From the NCBI GenBank assembly GCA_016926925.1, contig JAFGNQ010000461.1:1-9477 (forward strand): DNA of 9,477 nucleotides, read 5' to 3'. Position 1 is the stretch's first letter. The number at the start of each line of letters is the position of its first letter. A program made the translations under genes and the position numbers. Below, one piece after another: positions 1 to 7,147 of the stretch. The DNA comes from Candidatus Aminicenantota bacterium. GTDB taxonomy: Bacteria > Acidobacteriota > Aminicenantia > Aminicenantales > Aminicenantaceae. The notes under the pieces were generated by a model. It saw only the letters and a list, made by a program, of their open reading frames with translations, was not told where the DNA came from and ran no database searches.

Positions 1-281
1 ATGTCGTCTGAGCGAATAGGTCCCCGTTTTTCACAGCAGGGAAAGAAACAACCCAACAAAATCGTAATGATTATTATCTTTTTTTTAGTTTTTTTAGGGT
101 CGGACCACAGTATCATTCTAATTCTCAATGAGTTATGGAATATTAGCACTAAAATAAATTATTTAAATGAGATTTTCAAGGCTTAAATATAAAACGGATT
201 GGGTGATCTTGAGGGAGTAGAAATTGGTAGTTGTGATATTGCGGTTTTGAATATAATATATTAACCGGAGGCGTAATAATA
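1..281. other. AT-rich region without a convincing gene
   Basis: This stretch is strongly AT-rich, with long T runs around positions 79-96. It holds only the upstream signals of the aminotransferase gene. An open frame from base 1 to 186 could encode 61 residues with one hydrophobic stretch, but it has no visible ribosome binding site inside the window, no recognisable motif and low-complexity composition, so it is not called as a gene. A Fur/Zur-like 7-1-7 imperfect palindrome lies at 62-76 and is treated as a finding. Confidence 0.5.
231..257 (+). promoter_or_regulatory. Possible sigma-70 promoter for the aminotransferase gene
   Basis: A perfect TATAAT lies at 252-257, with TTGTGA at 231-236 as a possible -35 box. 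The spacer is only 15 bp, which is short, so the -35 assignment is weak. A GGAGG ribosome binding site at 267-271 follows, 10 nt before the ATG at 282. Confidence 0.35.
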
Positions 282-1475
282 ATGGATTATTTATACTCAG
301 ACATATCATACCGAATTTATGCATCCGAGATTCGAGAGCTCTTAAAATGGTCTCGGAAACCGGGAGTCGTTTCTTTTGGCGGAGGATTGCCGGATCCCTC
401 CCTCTTTCCTGTTCAAGACATTATCTCTATAACGAAAGAGGTTCTTGAAAAGAAGGGCTATCTTGCCCTACAGTACGGTCCCACCCAGGGTGAGCCTGAG
501 ATGCTCGAAGCCCTGGCCGCACATATGAAGGGATTCGGTGAACAAGCTGCTCCAATTCAAATCTGTGTCACATCGTCGTCACAGCAGGGTTTGGACCTCC
601 TTTCGCTGCTGTTCCTGGATGAGGGAGAACCCATCATCATGGAGCTGCCGTCTTATTTGGGTGCGGTTCAAGCCTTCAACCGCAGCGGAGCCGATTTGAG
701 AGGTATCCCCATGGACGATGAAGGCATGGATATTAAGCTCTTAAAGAATGAGCTCGAAAAACTGAGTGACCAGGGGAAAAAACCGCGTTTCATTTACACG
801 GTGCCCGATTTCCAGAATCCATCGGGAATCAGCTTGAGTATGAAGAGAAGGCACGAACTTATCGAGATCGCACACAAAAATAAAATCCCGCTCGTAGAGG
901 ACTCTCCCTACAGAGAATTGAGGTTTACAGGCAAAGTTCTGCCCAGTTTATGGACACTATCCGGGGGAAAAGGAGTCATCCAGCTAAGGACATTTTCAAA
1001 AATTCTTTTCCCCGGAATGAGGATGGGCTGGATCGTATCCGAGACCGCACTTATCGACAAAATCGCCATGCTCAAACAATCCGTCGATCTCTGCACGCAA
1101 TCGTTCAGCCAGTTGATAATCGCTGAATACATCAAACAGGGAAAAATGAAACGGACCATAGAAAAGGCTGTTGCATGCTACAGACCCAAACTCGAAACCA
1201 TGCTGGCTGCAATGGACAAACACATGCCCGAAGGTGTCAGTTGGTCCAAGCCGACCGGGGGCATGTTTTTATGGGTAAAGCTGCCCGAAAAGCTCGATGC
1301 CAAAGAAATCTTCAAGACCGCCATCGAACACAACGTCGCTTACGTCATAGGTCGCCCCTTCCACTGCACCGATAGCGGCCGCAACACCCTGCGCCTGAAC
1401 TATTCCTTCCCTGCACTCGACCAGATCGAAAAAGGCATCCAACAGCTGGCAAAAGCCATCAAATCAAGACTTTAA
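282..1475 (+). CDS. PLP-dependent aminotransferase, LysN/2-aminoadipate type
   Basis: This is a cytoplasmic fold-type I (class I/II) aminotransferase that moves an amino group between an amino acid and a 2-oxo acid through pyridoxal phosphate. The 397-residue length and motif layout match the LysN (2-aminoadipate transaminase) group, whose members also act on leucine, aromatic or other amino acids. Visible motifs are GGGLPDPSLFP (33-43), QYGPTQG (64-70), DFQNP with the cofactor-contacting Asn179, EDSPY with Asp207 and Tyr210, TFSK with the predicted Schiff-base Lys240, Arg247 in PGMRMGW, and Arg371 in NTLRLNYS for the substrate carboxylate. No N-terminal GntR-type DNA-binding domain is present, so it is an enzyme and not a MocR regulator. 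The ATG is supported by GGAGG ten bases upstream. It is a single-gene unit convergent with the TPR gene, and no lysine-pathway neighbours are in view, so the exact substrate is open. Confidence 0.92.
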   Translation: MDYLYSDISYRIYASEIRELLKWSRKPGVVSFGGGLPDPSLFPVQDIISITKEVLEKKGYLALQYGPTQGEPEMLEALAAHMKGFGEQAAPIQICVTSSSQQGLDLLSLLFLDEGEPIIMELPSYLGAVQAFNRSGADLRGIPMDDEGMDIKLLKNELEKLSDQGKKPRFIYTVPDFQNPSGISLSMKRRHELIEIAHKNKIPLVEDSPYRELRFTGKVLPSLWTLSGGKGVIQLRTFSKILFPGMRMGWIVSETALIDKIAMLKQSVDLCTQSFSQLIIAEYIKQGKMKRTIEKAVACYRPKLETMLAAMDKHMPEGVSWSKPTGGMFLWVKLPEKLDAKEIFKTAIEHNVAYVIGRPFHCTDSGRNTLRLNYSFPALDQIEKGIQQLAKAIKSRL

Positions 1476-1520
1476 AAAAAACAAAGGGGCCAGTTACTCT
1501 CCAGCCTGAGAACCGGCCCC
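1474..1520 (-). terminator. Rho-independent terminator of the metzincin-TPR gene
   Basis: GGGGCC (1486-1491) pairs with GGCCCC (1515-1520). After one mismatch, GTT (1493-1495) pairs with AAC (1511-1513), leaving a loop of about 15 nt. Read on the minus strand, the stem is followed directly by TTTGTTTTTTTT (complement of 1474-1485), the classic intrinsic-terminator tail. The T tract touches the stop codon of the convergent aminotransferase gene. Confidence 0.7.
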
Positions 1521-1525
1521 CGATC

Positions 1526-1560
1526 AGGGGAATTGAGTGAAAACCCCTTATTAGTTACCC
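1526..1560 (+). terminator. Weak hairpin, possible terminator of the aminotransferase gene
   Basis: AGGGG (1526-1530) can pair with CCCCT (1544-1548) around a 13-nt loop, followed by TATTAGTTACCCCTTT. The stem is short and the T content after it is modest. The adjacent stronger stem at 1486-1520 may also slow plus-strand transcription. Confidence 0.3.
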
Positions 1561-1570
1561 CTTTACAGTC

Positions 1571-3265
1571 TTATTCCGATTTCAGCTCCTTCATGCCCAA
1601 TTTGTTCAAGACTTTTATTTTGAATCCGGGCTGCACATCCGTCCCCGATTTTTCAGCTTCGACAACATACTTCCATGCCTGGGTATACTTTTTCTGGGAA
1701 TAATGTATATCTGCTAAGCTGAGCAGCGCTGATACGTGGCGGGGATCAATGGCGATGACTCTTTTGAAATGATGGATCGCGAGCGGCAAATTACCGATCT
1801 TACGATAAAGTTCCGCCAGATTGAAATGTGCTTCGGGATAGTCGGGATTCGATTCGACTGCCCAACCGAACTCTTCCAGTGCCGCCCCTGCATCATTTTG
1901 AGCTGCGTATATGAGCCCCAAAAAGTTATGCGGTTGGGGAATTTCATGATCGAGCTCGATCGCTTTCAAGCAGTGCATCTTCGCCGTATCCATCATGCCC
2001 TTGATAAGATATGCCCATCCTAAATTAGAATAGGCATATGCGTCTTCGGCATCCAATTCCAAGGCTTTTTCGGACGCGGCAATCCCCTCTTCTATCATTC
2101 CCTTGCTAAGGAAACATTCGGCCAAATTCGTGTTGGCCTCGCCATAATCCTCTCTCAAGTGAACGGCTTTGCGGAATTCACAGATAGCGGGATCGAGCAT
2201 CCCCTTCCCGGCAAAAGCCACACCTAAATTGTAATGAAACACAGCACTTTCAGGGTTGAGGTCGATCGCTCTCCGAAATTCTTTAATCGCCAGGGGAGAC
2301 ATATCCATGTCCAAATAGGTCAACCCCAGATGGTAGTGAAGGTCCGGATTCATGGGTTTCAGGGTCAGCGCCTTTAAAAACTCATCGACAGATTTATCCG
2401 ATTCGCCGGTTTTTCGGTACGCCTGTCCCAGAAGACTGATCAATTCAGCCTGAAGGGGATTCAGTTCTAATCCTTTCCGGCACTCCTCGACAGCCTGCTC
2501 ATAATTCCCTTTCTCCAACAACAAGTTTACTAAAAAGGCTGCTATAAACGGTTCCGGCCTGCCCAGGGTTTGTCTCTCTTTAAGAATGGAAATGGACTCA
2601 TCCAGTTGATTTCGCGAGAGAGGAAAGGAGCGTGATTGAAACGGCCTTGACCTGTTCAGAGAGATGATTCTTGATGTGAAGTCATCGATTTCGAACCCTG
2701 GTTTATTTAGATCCATGATAGAATTCGGTTCATCGAGATCGACCGCCCCGAACATATGGCAGAGCTCATGCAGGATTAAAAATTTGAGCTCCTGTGTATT
2801 CGATTGATGAGAATCGTTTTTTATAAGGATATATCCGCTGCAGTAATCGGAGATCCCGGAATGGCAGTCCTCGATTCTTTTTGCAGCCGCTATACCTAAG
2901 ACGATATCGCTGCCGCGAGCACGGACGTTTCTCCGCAAATTATTGAAACAATCCTCAATGCATGTAAAGCTTTCTCCGGGTTTCCAGTATTCAATGTCTT
3001 TGATTCGAAAGCAGAGCTCGAAGCGCTTCTCGAATTCACGTGCAAAATCATCGATGATTTTGCAAAGTGTGGTGTTCAGCTGAAGATCCGTCTTGTTCTC
3101 TGCTTCCGATATGATCTCGATATCGGCGGCTATCCTGATATCTATTGTCCGAGGGGAAATTTCTTTAAAGCCGCTAAAAGAAGGACAGACGAGCAAAATT
3201 AAGAGGAAAAAATGGATCCTATATCGTATGGACGACCGGCTTCTAATACTTGAAGGTTCCTTCAC
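1571..3265 (-). CDS. Exported metzincin-like metalloprotease domain fused to nine TPRs
   Basis: The 564-residue product (GTG start) has a basic N-terminus and a hydrophobic segment (about residues 17-33), suggesting Sec export or an N-terminal anchor. A globular region (about 40-220) contains HELCHMFGAVD: His166, Glu167, His170, Gly173 and Asp176 fit the metzincin zinc motif HExxHxxGxx(H/D), with Asp as third ligand. Met184 in NSIMD fits the Met-turn. Seven cysteines (68, 85, 102, 106, 134, 142, 169) suit an extracytoplasmic disulfide-bonded domain. Residues about 237-542 form nine consecutive 34-residue TPRs, then a short tail. The GTG at 3265 is preferred over an in-frame TTG at 3316 because it follows a G-rich stretch (GGGGGG) by five bases and places the hydrophobic segment correctly; the TTG has no ribosome binding site. 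The gene follows the HTH gene on the same strand. Substrate and proteolytic activity are unknown. The TPRs are certain; the protease call is motif-based. Confidence 0.8.
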   Translation of the reverse strand: MKEPSSIRSRSSIRYRIHFFLLILLVCPSFSGFKEISPRTIDIRIAADIEIISEAENKTDLQLNTTLCKIIDDFAREFEKRFELCFRIKDIEYWKPGESFTCIEDCFNNLRRNVRARGSDIVLGIAAAKRIEDCHSGISDYCSGYILIKNDSHQSNTQELKFLILHELCHMFGAVDLDEPNSIMDLNKPGFEIDDFTSRIISLNRSRPFQSRSFPLSRNQLDESISILKERQTLGRPEPFIAAFLVNLLLEKGNYEQAVEECRKGLELNPLQAELISLLGQAYRKTGESDKSVDEFLKALTLKPMNPDLHYHLGLTYLDMDMSPLAIKEFRRAIDLNPESAVFHYNLGVAFAGKGMLDPAICEFRKAVHLREDYGEANTNLAECFLSKGMIEEGIAASEKALELDAEDAYAYSNLGWAYLIKGMMDTAKMHCLKAIELDHEIPQPHNFLGLIYAAQNDAGAALEEFGWAVESNPDYPEAHFNLAELYRKIGNLPLAIHHFKRVIAIDPRHVSALLSLADIHYSQKKYTQAWKYVVEAEKSGTDVQPGFKIKVLNKLGMKELKSE

Positions 3266-3325
3266 TCTTACCCCCCGATCTACTTCATCAATAAGTCCTG
3301 AGGGTACTTGGGTCAAGGATTTACA

Positions 3326-3341
3326 GGAAAAGTTCCTTATA
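3326..3341 (-). promoter_or_regulatory. Shared 16-nt element, possible ECF-type -35, upstream of metzincin-TPR gene
   Basis: On the minus strand this reads TATAAGGAACTTTTCC. It is identical but for one base to the element upstream of the CPBP gene (8020-8035). GGAACTT resembles the -35 box of ECF (RpoE-type) sigma factors. No good CGTC-like -10 is seen at the expected distance here, so this may be a promoter of another kind (TATAAG could itself be a -10) or a regulator site. A start driven by an ECF -35 at this place would fall downstream of the TTG at 3316, which agrees with the GTG start. Confidence 0.35.
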
Positions 3342-3422
3342 CTTCCCTTTTCTTCCGTTTTTTTCGCTTTTTACGAGACAGGATTGAAATAATCAGGGAG
3401 GGGGATCTGGATTTGGGAAAAA

Positions 3423-3611
3423 CTATTTAATAATTCCCGCCATCCAACGATCTAACTCATTTTTGTAAGCGAATACCCGTGCTTTGGGAGAATCTTCGAG
3501 GCGATGGACAGGAAGATCGAGCTCCATCTCGAACCGGCGACAGGTCTTTTCGGACCACCCAAGATAGCCGGAGATTTCTTTCCAAGAATATAAAATATCT
3601 CTCTCAGTCAC
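3423..3611 (-). CDS. Small excisionase/MerR-type helix-turn-helix DNA-binding protein
   Basis: This 62-residue cytoplasmic protein is almost entirely one DNA-binding domain. Residues 10-18 (WKEISGYLG) form the first helix of the HTH, and 20-31 (SEKTCRRFEMEL) the likely recognition helix, with Arg25 and Arg26 exposed. DLPVHRLEDSPKARVFAY (32-49) resembles the wing, and NELDRWM (51-57) the closing helix. This matches the HTH_17/excisionase-like winged-helix pattern, here with no effector domain. Translation starts at GTG, preceded by AGGGGAG at suitable spacing. A good promoter and a perfect palindrome lie directly upstream, so autorepression is likely. The metzincin-TPR gene follows at about 157 bp with no visible terminator, so the two may be co-transcribed. 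Homologous domains occur as small regulators and fused to larger proteins. The ligand and target set are unknown. Confidence 0.8.
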   Translation of the reverse strand: MTERDILYSWKEISGYLGWSEKTCRRFEMELDLPVHRLEDSPKARVFAYKNELDRWMAGIIK

Positions 3612-3643
3612 TCAACTCCCCTGCTGAAAAAAGGATGTATCTT

Positions 3644-3662
3644 TATTACGATTATCGTAATA
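3644..3662. promoter_or_regulatory. Perfect 9-1-9 palindrome, candidate operator
   Basis: TATTACGAT-T-ATCGTAATA is a perfect inverted repeat with 9-bp arms and a single central base. It overlaps the last three bases of the predicted -10 box of the HTH gene and extends across the expected transcription start, 33 nt before the GTG. A dimeric repressor bound here would block RNA polymerase. The nearest candidate binder is the HTH protein itself (inference). Confidence 0.7.
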
Positions 3663-3688
3663 GTATGCCATCAGCAAGAAATTGTCAA
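3660..3688 (-). promoter_or_regulatory. Sigma-70-like promoter of the HTH gene
   Basis: On the minus strand a consensus TTGACA (3688-3683) is followed by a 17-bp spacer and TACTAT (3665-3660). This is the best housekeeping-type promoter in the window. The palindrome at 3644-3662 overlaps its -10. Confidence 0.7.
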
Positions 3689-3740
3689 TTTTATTACAGA
3701 AATCTAATGTGCTTCGATCAAAAATGAATCAAAACTTCTC

Positions 3741-6700
3741 TTATCTCGAATTATCTCGTTTTATCGGCTGCACTGTAATAAAAGGGATGTCATGCTCTAC
3801 CAGATTTTTATTCAATTTTGGGAGATCCGCTGTGATCAAACCGTTGATCAATTCGATGGCCTTATCCAATTTTGCATGAAGGTGCGTGATGGTTTTCATT
3901 TGACTCCGCGTCGGGGCCGATACAGAAGCATCCAGCTGTCCAATCAAATCCATAATACTGAATTCCATTCCGTACCAGTCCGTTTCAAATTCTTTCTTCA
4001 CTTCATCTAATTTTTTTGATATGTCATCCACTCGTGAATTGATTCCCTGCGGCAGATCATCCGCACTCTTCAAAACATTTTTGATACGCCCGATCTCATC
4101 CTGAATTCCCTTGATGGCCTTCCGGCTATCCACAAACGCTTTAGCCATGCTGTTTACGCTCTTGCTGGCTTCCAGTCTCTTCTGCAGCACATCCGGCTCT
4201 GCTTCGATCCTGGGATCGAGACTGACCACGACTGTCTGTGTCGATTCCATCCCCCGTGCTTTAAGCTTGACCGTGTATTCGCCGGGAAGGACAAAAGGAC
4301 CTTTCTTCGGCTCATAATACCCCTCGCTTGTTCCTTCGGGATCGAAGCCGAGTTCATAGTGAAGGTCCCAAGCAACACGATGAAAACCTTTTCCATCCGG
4401 ACCATCGATTTTTCGAACCGTATTTCCATCCTTTTCCATAATGAAAATTTCGACACTCAACATATTTTCAGATTCTTCGGCCTGCGGAGGATCATTTTTC
4501 AAATAGTAGGTGATGAGAGCCCCGTAGTCGGGATTCGGTCCGAAATACTGGGCTGCCCCCGGATCAGGAAGTTTTCGGGATTCGTAGTACTGGACCGCAT
4601 CCCTGACGGGAAAGAGCTGTGCTTCCGCTCTCAAAGCACCCTCATCCAGCTTTTCCAGCCAGGTGATATCATCCATTATAAAGATTCCGCGGCCGTGGGT
4701 ACCGAGGATGAGATCGTTTTCTCTTGCGTTGACGATAATATCATCCACAGGAACGCGAGGCAGATTACTTCGAGCCAAAACCCAGTTTGCACCTCCATTT
4801 ACAGAAAGGAACAAACCGAATTCCGTACCGATGAACAACAGGTTCGGATTTCTCGGATGCTCGGCCAGAGTATTGACCACCATCCCGTCCGGGAGATCCC
4901 CCCGGATGCTCTTCCAGGTCTTACCAAAATCCTCAGTCTTGAACAGATAAGGGGCAAAATCATCGGCCCAGTGGCCGTCGAAACAGACGTATGCCGTGCC
5001 TGCACCATGATTCGAAGCCCGCACATGGCTCACCCAATAGGGCTTGGACAGACGAAACCGCCCGCTCAAATTCGACCAGTTTCGACCTCCGTCGATCGTC
5101 ACCTGCACATTCCCGTCGTCGGTTCCGGCATAGATGAGACCTGCTTGAACAGGGGATTCGGATAAGGTGGTTATGGTGCCGAAGTGCGCCACACCATAGT
5201 TCACGCTGATGGTCTCTTCCGTACGCTCCATCCCCATAATGGGAAGTTTCTTCCAATCCTGATTTTGTGTCAGGTCGGGACTGATCGTCTCCCAACTGTA
5301 GCCTTGATCACCCGACTTCAAAATCTTATTCCCGCCATAGTAGAGGGTTTTGTGATCGTGCGGAGACAGGATCAAAGGACATTTCCAGTTGAAGCGGTAG
5401 ACTTCCTCCGGATTGTCGGGAACCGGCCGGATGACCCGTTCCTCATGCGTCTTCATATTGATCTGCAGGAGGCGGCCTTCCTGATTCTCGGTGTAAACGA
5501 TATGGGGGTTTTCAGGATCGACGACACAGTAAAAAGCATCACCGAAGGCAACGGGGACGACATCACAATTACGGATACCGAACCGGCTGTCGCTCCGGCT
5601 GGGCAGCCCATAGGCCCCGTGATCCTGAGCCCCTCCATATACCCAGTAAGGCTTCCGCGTGTCGATACCTATGGCGTAGAATTGCGCGATGGGCAGGTTG
5701 TTGACAAATTCCCAGGTTTTGCTCCCATTGTAAGACATGTAAAATCCCCCGTCCCCTGCCAGGAGAAGATGATCGGGATCGTTCGGGTCTATCCAGAGGG
5801 CGTGATGGTCGGTGTGGATGTTCTCCCATGTTCCTTTATCCGTAAAAGTCTTCCCGCCGTCAATGGAGACGGAAACTCCGTATCCCAGGTCCCAGATTTT
5901 GTCGGGATTTTGAGGATCGACACGGATTTTGCTGAAATAGACCATGAACATATGAGGATATGCCGGTTTGCTCATATGCACCCAGGTCTGACCATGATCC
6001 TGCGAACGGAAATACCCTCCCTCCTTGTGCTGGATTACAGCGTAGACATTGGGTGAATCGCCTCTTGAGACGGCAAGTCCGATACGGCCGGTGTCGCCTT
6101 CGGGCAGCCCATTACTGAGCCTTTCCCATGAATTTCCCTGATCCAGTGAACGGTAGATTCCGGCGTGTGGGCCGCCTCCGATAAAACCCCAGGCCTGGCG
6201 CCGCCTCTGATATGCGGCTGCATAGATGATTCGGCCGTTGTCCTCCATGACCACATCCACACAGCCTGTATCTTCATTGATGAAGAGACTCTTCTCCCAT
6301 GTTTTGCCGCCGTCGCGGGTCCTGAAAATGCCTCTCTCCGCGTTGGGCCCCCAGAGGTGGCCCAGAGCCGCCACGAACACCACTTGTGGATTAGCGGGAT
6401 CGATAGCGATGCGCCCGATGTGGTGCGTATCCTTCAGCCCCATACACTGCCAGGTCTGCCCTCCGTCCAAAGATCTGTAGACGCCGTCTCCCCAGGAGGA
6501 ACTCTGTCTGTTGTTGGGCTCTCCGGTTCCCGCCCATACGATGTTCGGATCGGAAGGAGCGATGGCGATATCCCCGATGGTCAGCGCTGTCCCCACCTGA
6601 TCGAAGACCGCTTTCCAGGTCATTCCATTGTCTTCGCTCTTGAATATCCCCCCCGAAGCGGCGCCGATATAGATGATTTCCGGACTTCCGGGTACGGCCT

Positions 6701-6872
6701 CGACATCGTCGATCCTTCCGCCGAAAGCGGCCGGTCCGATCTGTCTCCATTTCAAATTCTTGAACGTGTCCGTGGTGAAATCGGCACCGAATGCAGATGA
6801 AATCAAACCACAGCAAAAGAATGCAGCGATGAATAAGCGAACGACCAACCCAAATTTTTTCTCATGAATCAT
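3741..6872 (-). CDS. Secreted sortilin/VPS10-like BNR (Asp-box) beta-propeller protein
   Basis: The 1043-residue protein starts with a clear Sec signal peptide (hydrophobic 8-27, likely cleavage near Ala30), so it is periplasmic, outer-surface or secreted. At least 11 Asp-boxes of the pattern S/T-x-D-G-G-x-T-W are visible, starting near residues 79, 134, 185, 242, 290, 336, 380, 520, 592, 646 and 690. Each marks a beta-hairpin of a propeller blade, and the number suggests two propellers. A motif IMDDITWLE near 732 closes the repeat region. After it come a beta-rich stretch (about 800-885, containing LPGEYTVKLKA) and a helical, probably coiled-coil tail (about 890-1020). This is the architecture of large bacterial proteins usually labelled sortilin-like or 'glycosyl hydrolase, BNR repeat'; enzymatic activity is mostly unproven for them. 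The ATG has an AAGGAG eight bases upstream. Length is typical and the frame is intact. The CPBP gene lies 275 bp upstream on the same strand. Confidence 0.9.
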   Translation of the reverse strand: MIHEKKFGLVVRLFIAAFFCCGLISSAFGADFTTDTFKNLKWRQIGPAAFGGRIDDVEAVPGSPEIIYIGAASGGIFKSEDNGMTWKAVFDQVGTALTIGDIAIAPSDPNIVWAGTGEPNNRQSSSWGDGVYRSLDGGQTWQCMGLKDTHHIGRIAIDPANPQVVFVAALGHLWGPNAERGIFRTRDGGKTWEKSLFINEDTGCVDVVMEDNGRIIYAAAYQRRRQAWGFIGGGPHAGIYRSLDQGNSWERLSNGLPEGDTGRIGLAVSRGDSPNVYAVIQHKEGGYFRSQDHGQTWVHMSKPAYPHMFMVYFSKIRVDPQNPDKIWDLGYGVSVSIDGGKTFTDKGTWENIHTDHHALWIDPNDPDHLLLAGDGGFYMSYNGSKTWEFVNNLPIAQFYAIGIDTRKPYWVYGGAQDHGAYGLPSRSDSRFGIRNCDVVPVAFGDAFYCVVDPENPHIVYTENQEGRLLQINMKTHEERVIRPVPDNPEEVYRFNWKCPLILSPHDHKTLYYGGNKILKSGDQGYSWETISPDLTQNQDWKKLPIMGMERTEETISVNYGVAHFGTITTLSESPVQAGLIYAGTDDGNVQVTIDGGRNWSNLSGRFRLSKPYWVSHVRASNHGAGTAYVCFDGHWADDFAPYLFKTEDFGKTWKSIRGDLPDGMVVNTLAEHPRNPNLLFIGTEFGLFLSVNGGANWVLARSNLPRVPVDDIIVNARENDLILGTHGRGIFIMDDITWLEKLDEGALRAEAQLFPVRDAVQYYESRKLPDPGAAQYFGPNPDYGALITYYLKNDPPQAEESENMLSVEIFIMEKDGNTVRKIDGPDGKGFHRVAWDLHYELGFDPEGTSEGYYEPKKGPFVLPGEYTVKLKARGMESTQTVVVSLDPRIEAEPDVLQKRLEASKSVNSMAKAFVDSRKAIKGIQDEIGRIKNVLKSADDLPQGINSRVDDISKKLDEVKKEFETDWYGMEFSIMDLIGQLDASVSAPTRSQMKTITHLHAKLDKAIELINGLITADLPKLNKNLVEHDIPFITVQPIKRDNSR

Positions 6873-7114
6873 GTTTCCTTCTCCTTATTGAGGTATCAGC
6901 GTAAGGCATTGAGCGACAAGCCAACACATGCTCGGAAAAAGGCTTTCTGTGAACGACGTTGGCGGCACATCCAGGAATTTGTAAAAAGCTGTACGTAAAA
7001 AGATCAGCTACCAGCCAAGTCGAGAGATCTAAAAAACTCATTCTATTTCTTGAAGATAAAAAAAACAAGAATGGCTGGAATAAATCTACCGGCTGATTTG
7101 ATCAGAGTGTTTGC

Positions 7115-7136
7115 GGCGGCAACTAAAGCGGCCGCC
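7115..7136 (-). terminator. GC-rich hairpin just after the CPBP gene
   Basis: GGCGGC (7115-7120) pairs with GCCGCC (7131-7136) around a 10-nt loop, 12 nt past the CPBP stop codon. No T tract follows on the minus strand, so it may be an incomplete terminator, an mRNA 3'-end stabiliser or a partial transcription barrier before the sortilin-like gene. A second small inverted repeat, CTGAT-TTG-ATCAG, follows at 7093-7105. The rest of the gap 6873-7147 shows only the AAGGAG ribosome binding site at 6881-6886. Confidence 0.35.
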
Positions 7137-7147
7137 TTAAATTAGAA

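Noticed and set aside
1..186. Open frame of 61 codons with one hydrophobic stretch starting at base 1.
   Set aside because: No ribosome binding site can be seen, the composition is AT-driven low complexity, and there is no recognisable motif. The ATG at base 1 is also a window-edge effect.
2747..2770. Archaemetzincin (AmzA) identity for the zinc motif region.
   Set aside because: The archaemetzincin motif has a spaced set of cysteines and a CxxC after the HExxH. Here Gly-x-x-Asp and the Met-turn follow instead, so only the broader metzincin label is used.
3266..3316. TTG at 3316 as start of the metzincin-TPR gene.
   Set aside because: No ribosome binding site precedes it. It would add 17 polar residues before the signal sequence, and a transcript from the nearby ECF-like element would start after it. 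It remains possible.
3741..3768. Short direct repeats TTATCTCG, TTATCTCG, TTATCG.
   Set aside because: They lie in the last codons of the sortilin-like gene, are only two clean copies and can be chance in AT-rich coding sequence.
4359..5165. Long plus-strand open frame (268 codons) inside the sortilin-like gene, and another at 5184-6056.
   Set aside because: Both lie antisense to a clear 1043-residue Asp-box protein, lack ribosome binding sites and give no domain-like sequence. They are shadow frames.
7051..7070. A run of eight T on the minus strand, possible terminator tail upstream of the sortilin-like gene.
   Set aside because: No stable stem lies immediately before the T run; the nearest GC-rich hairpin is about 50 nt away.
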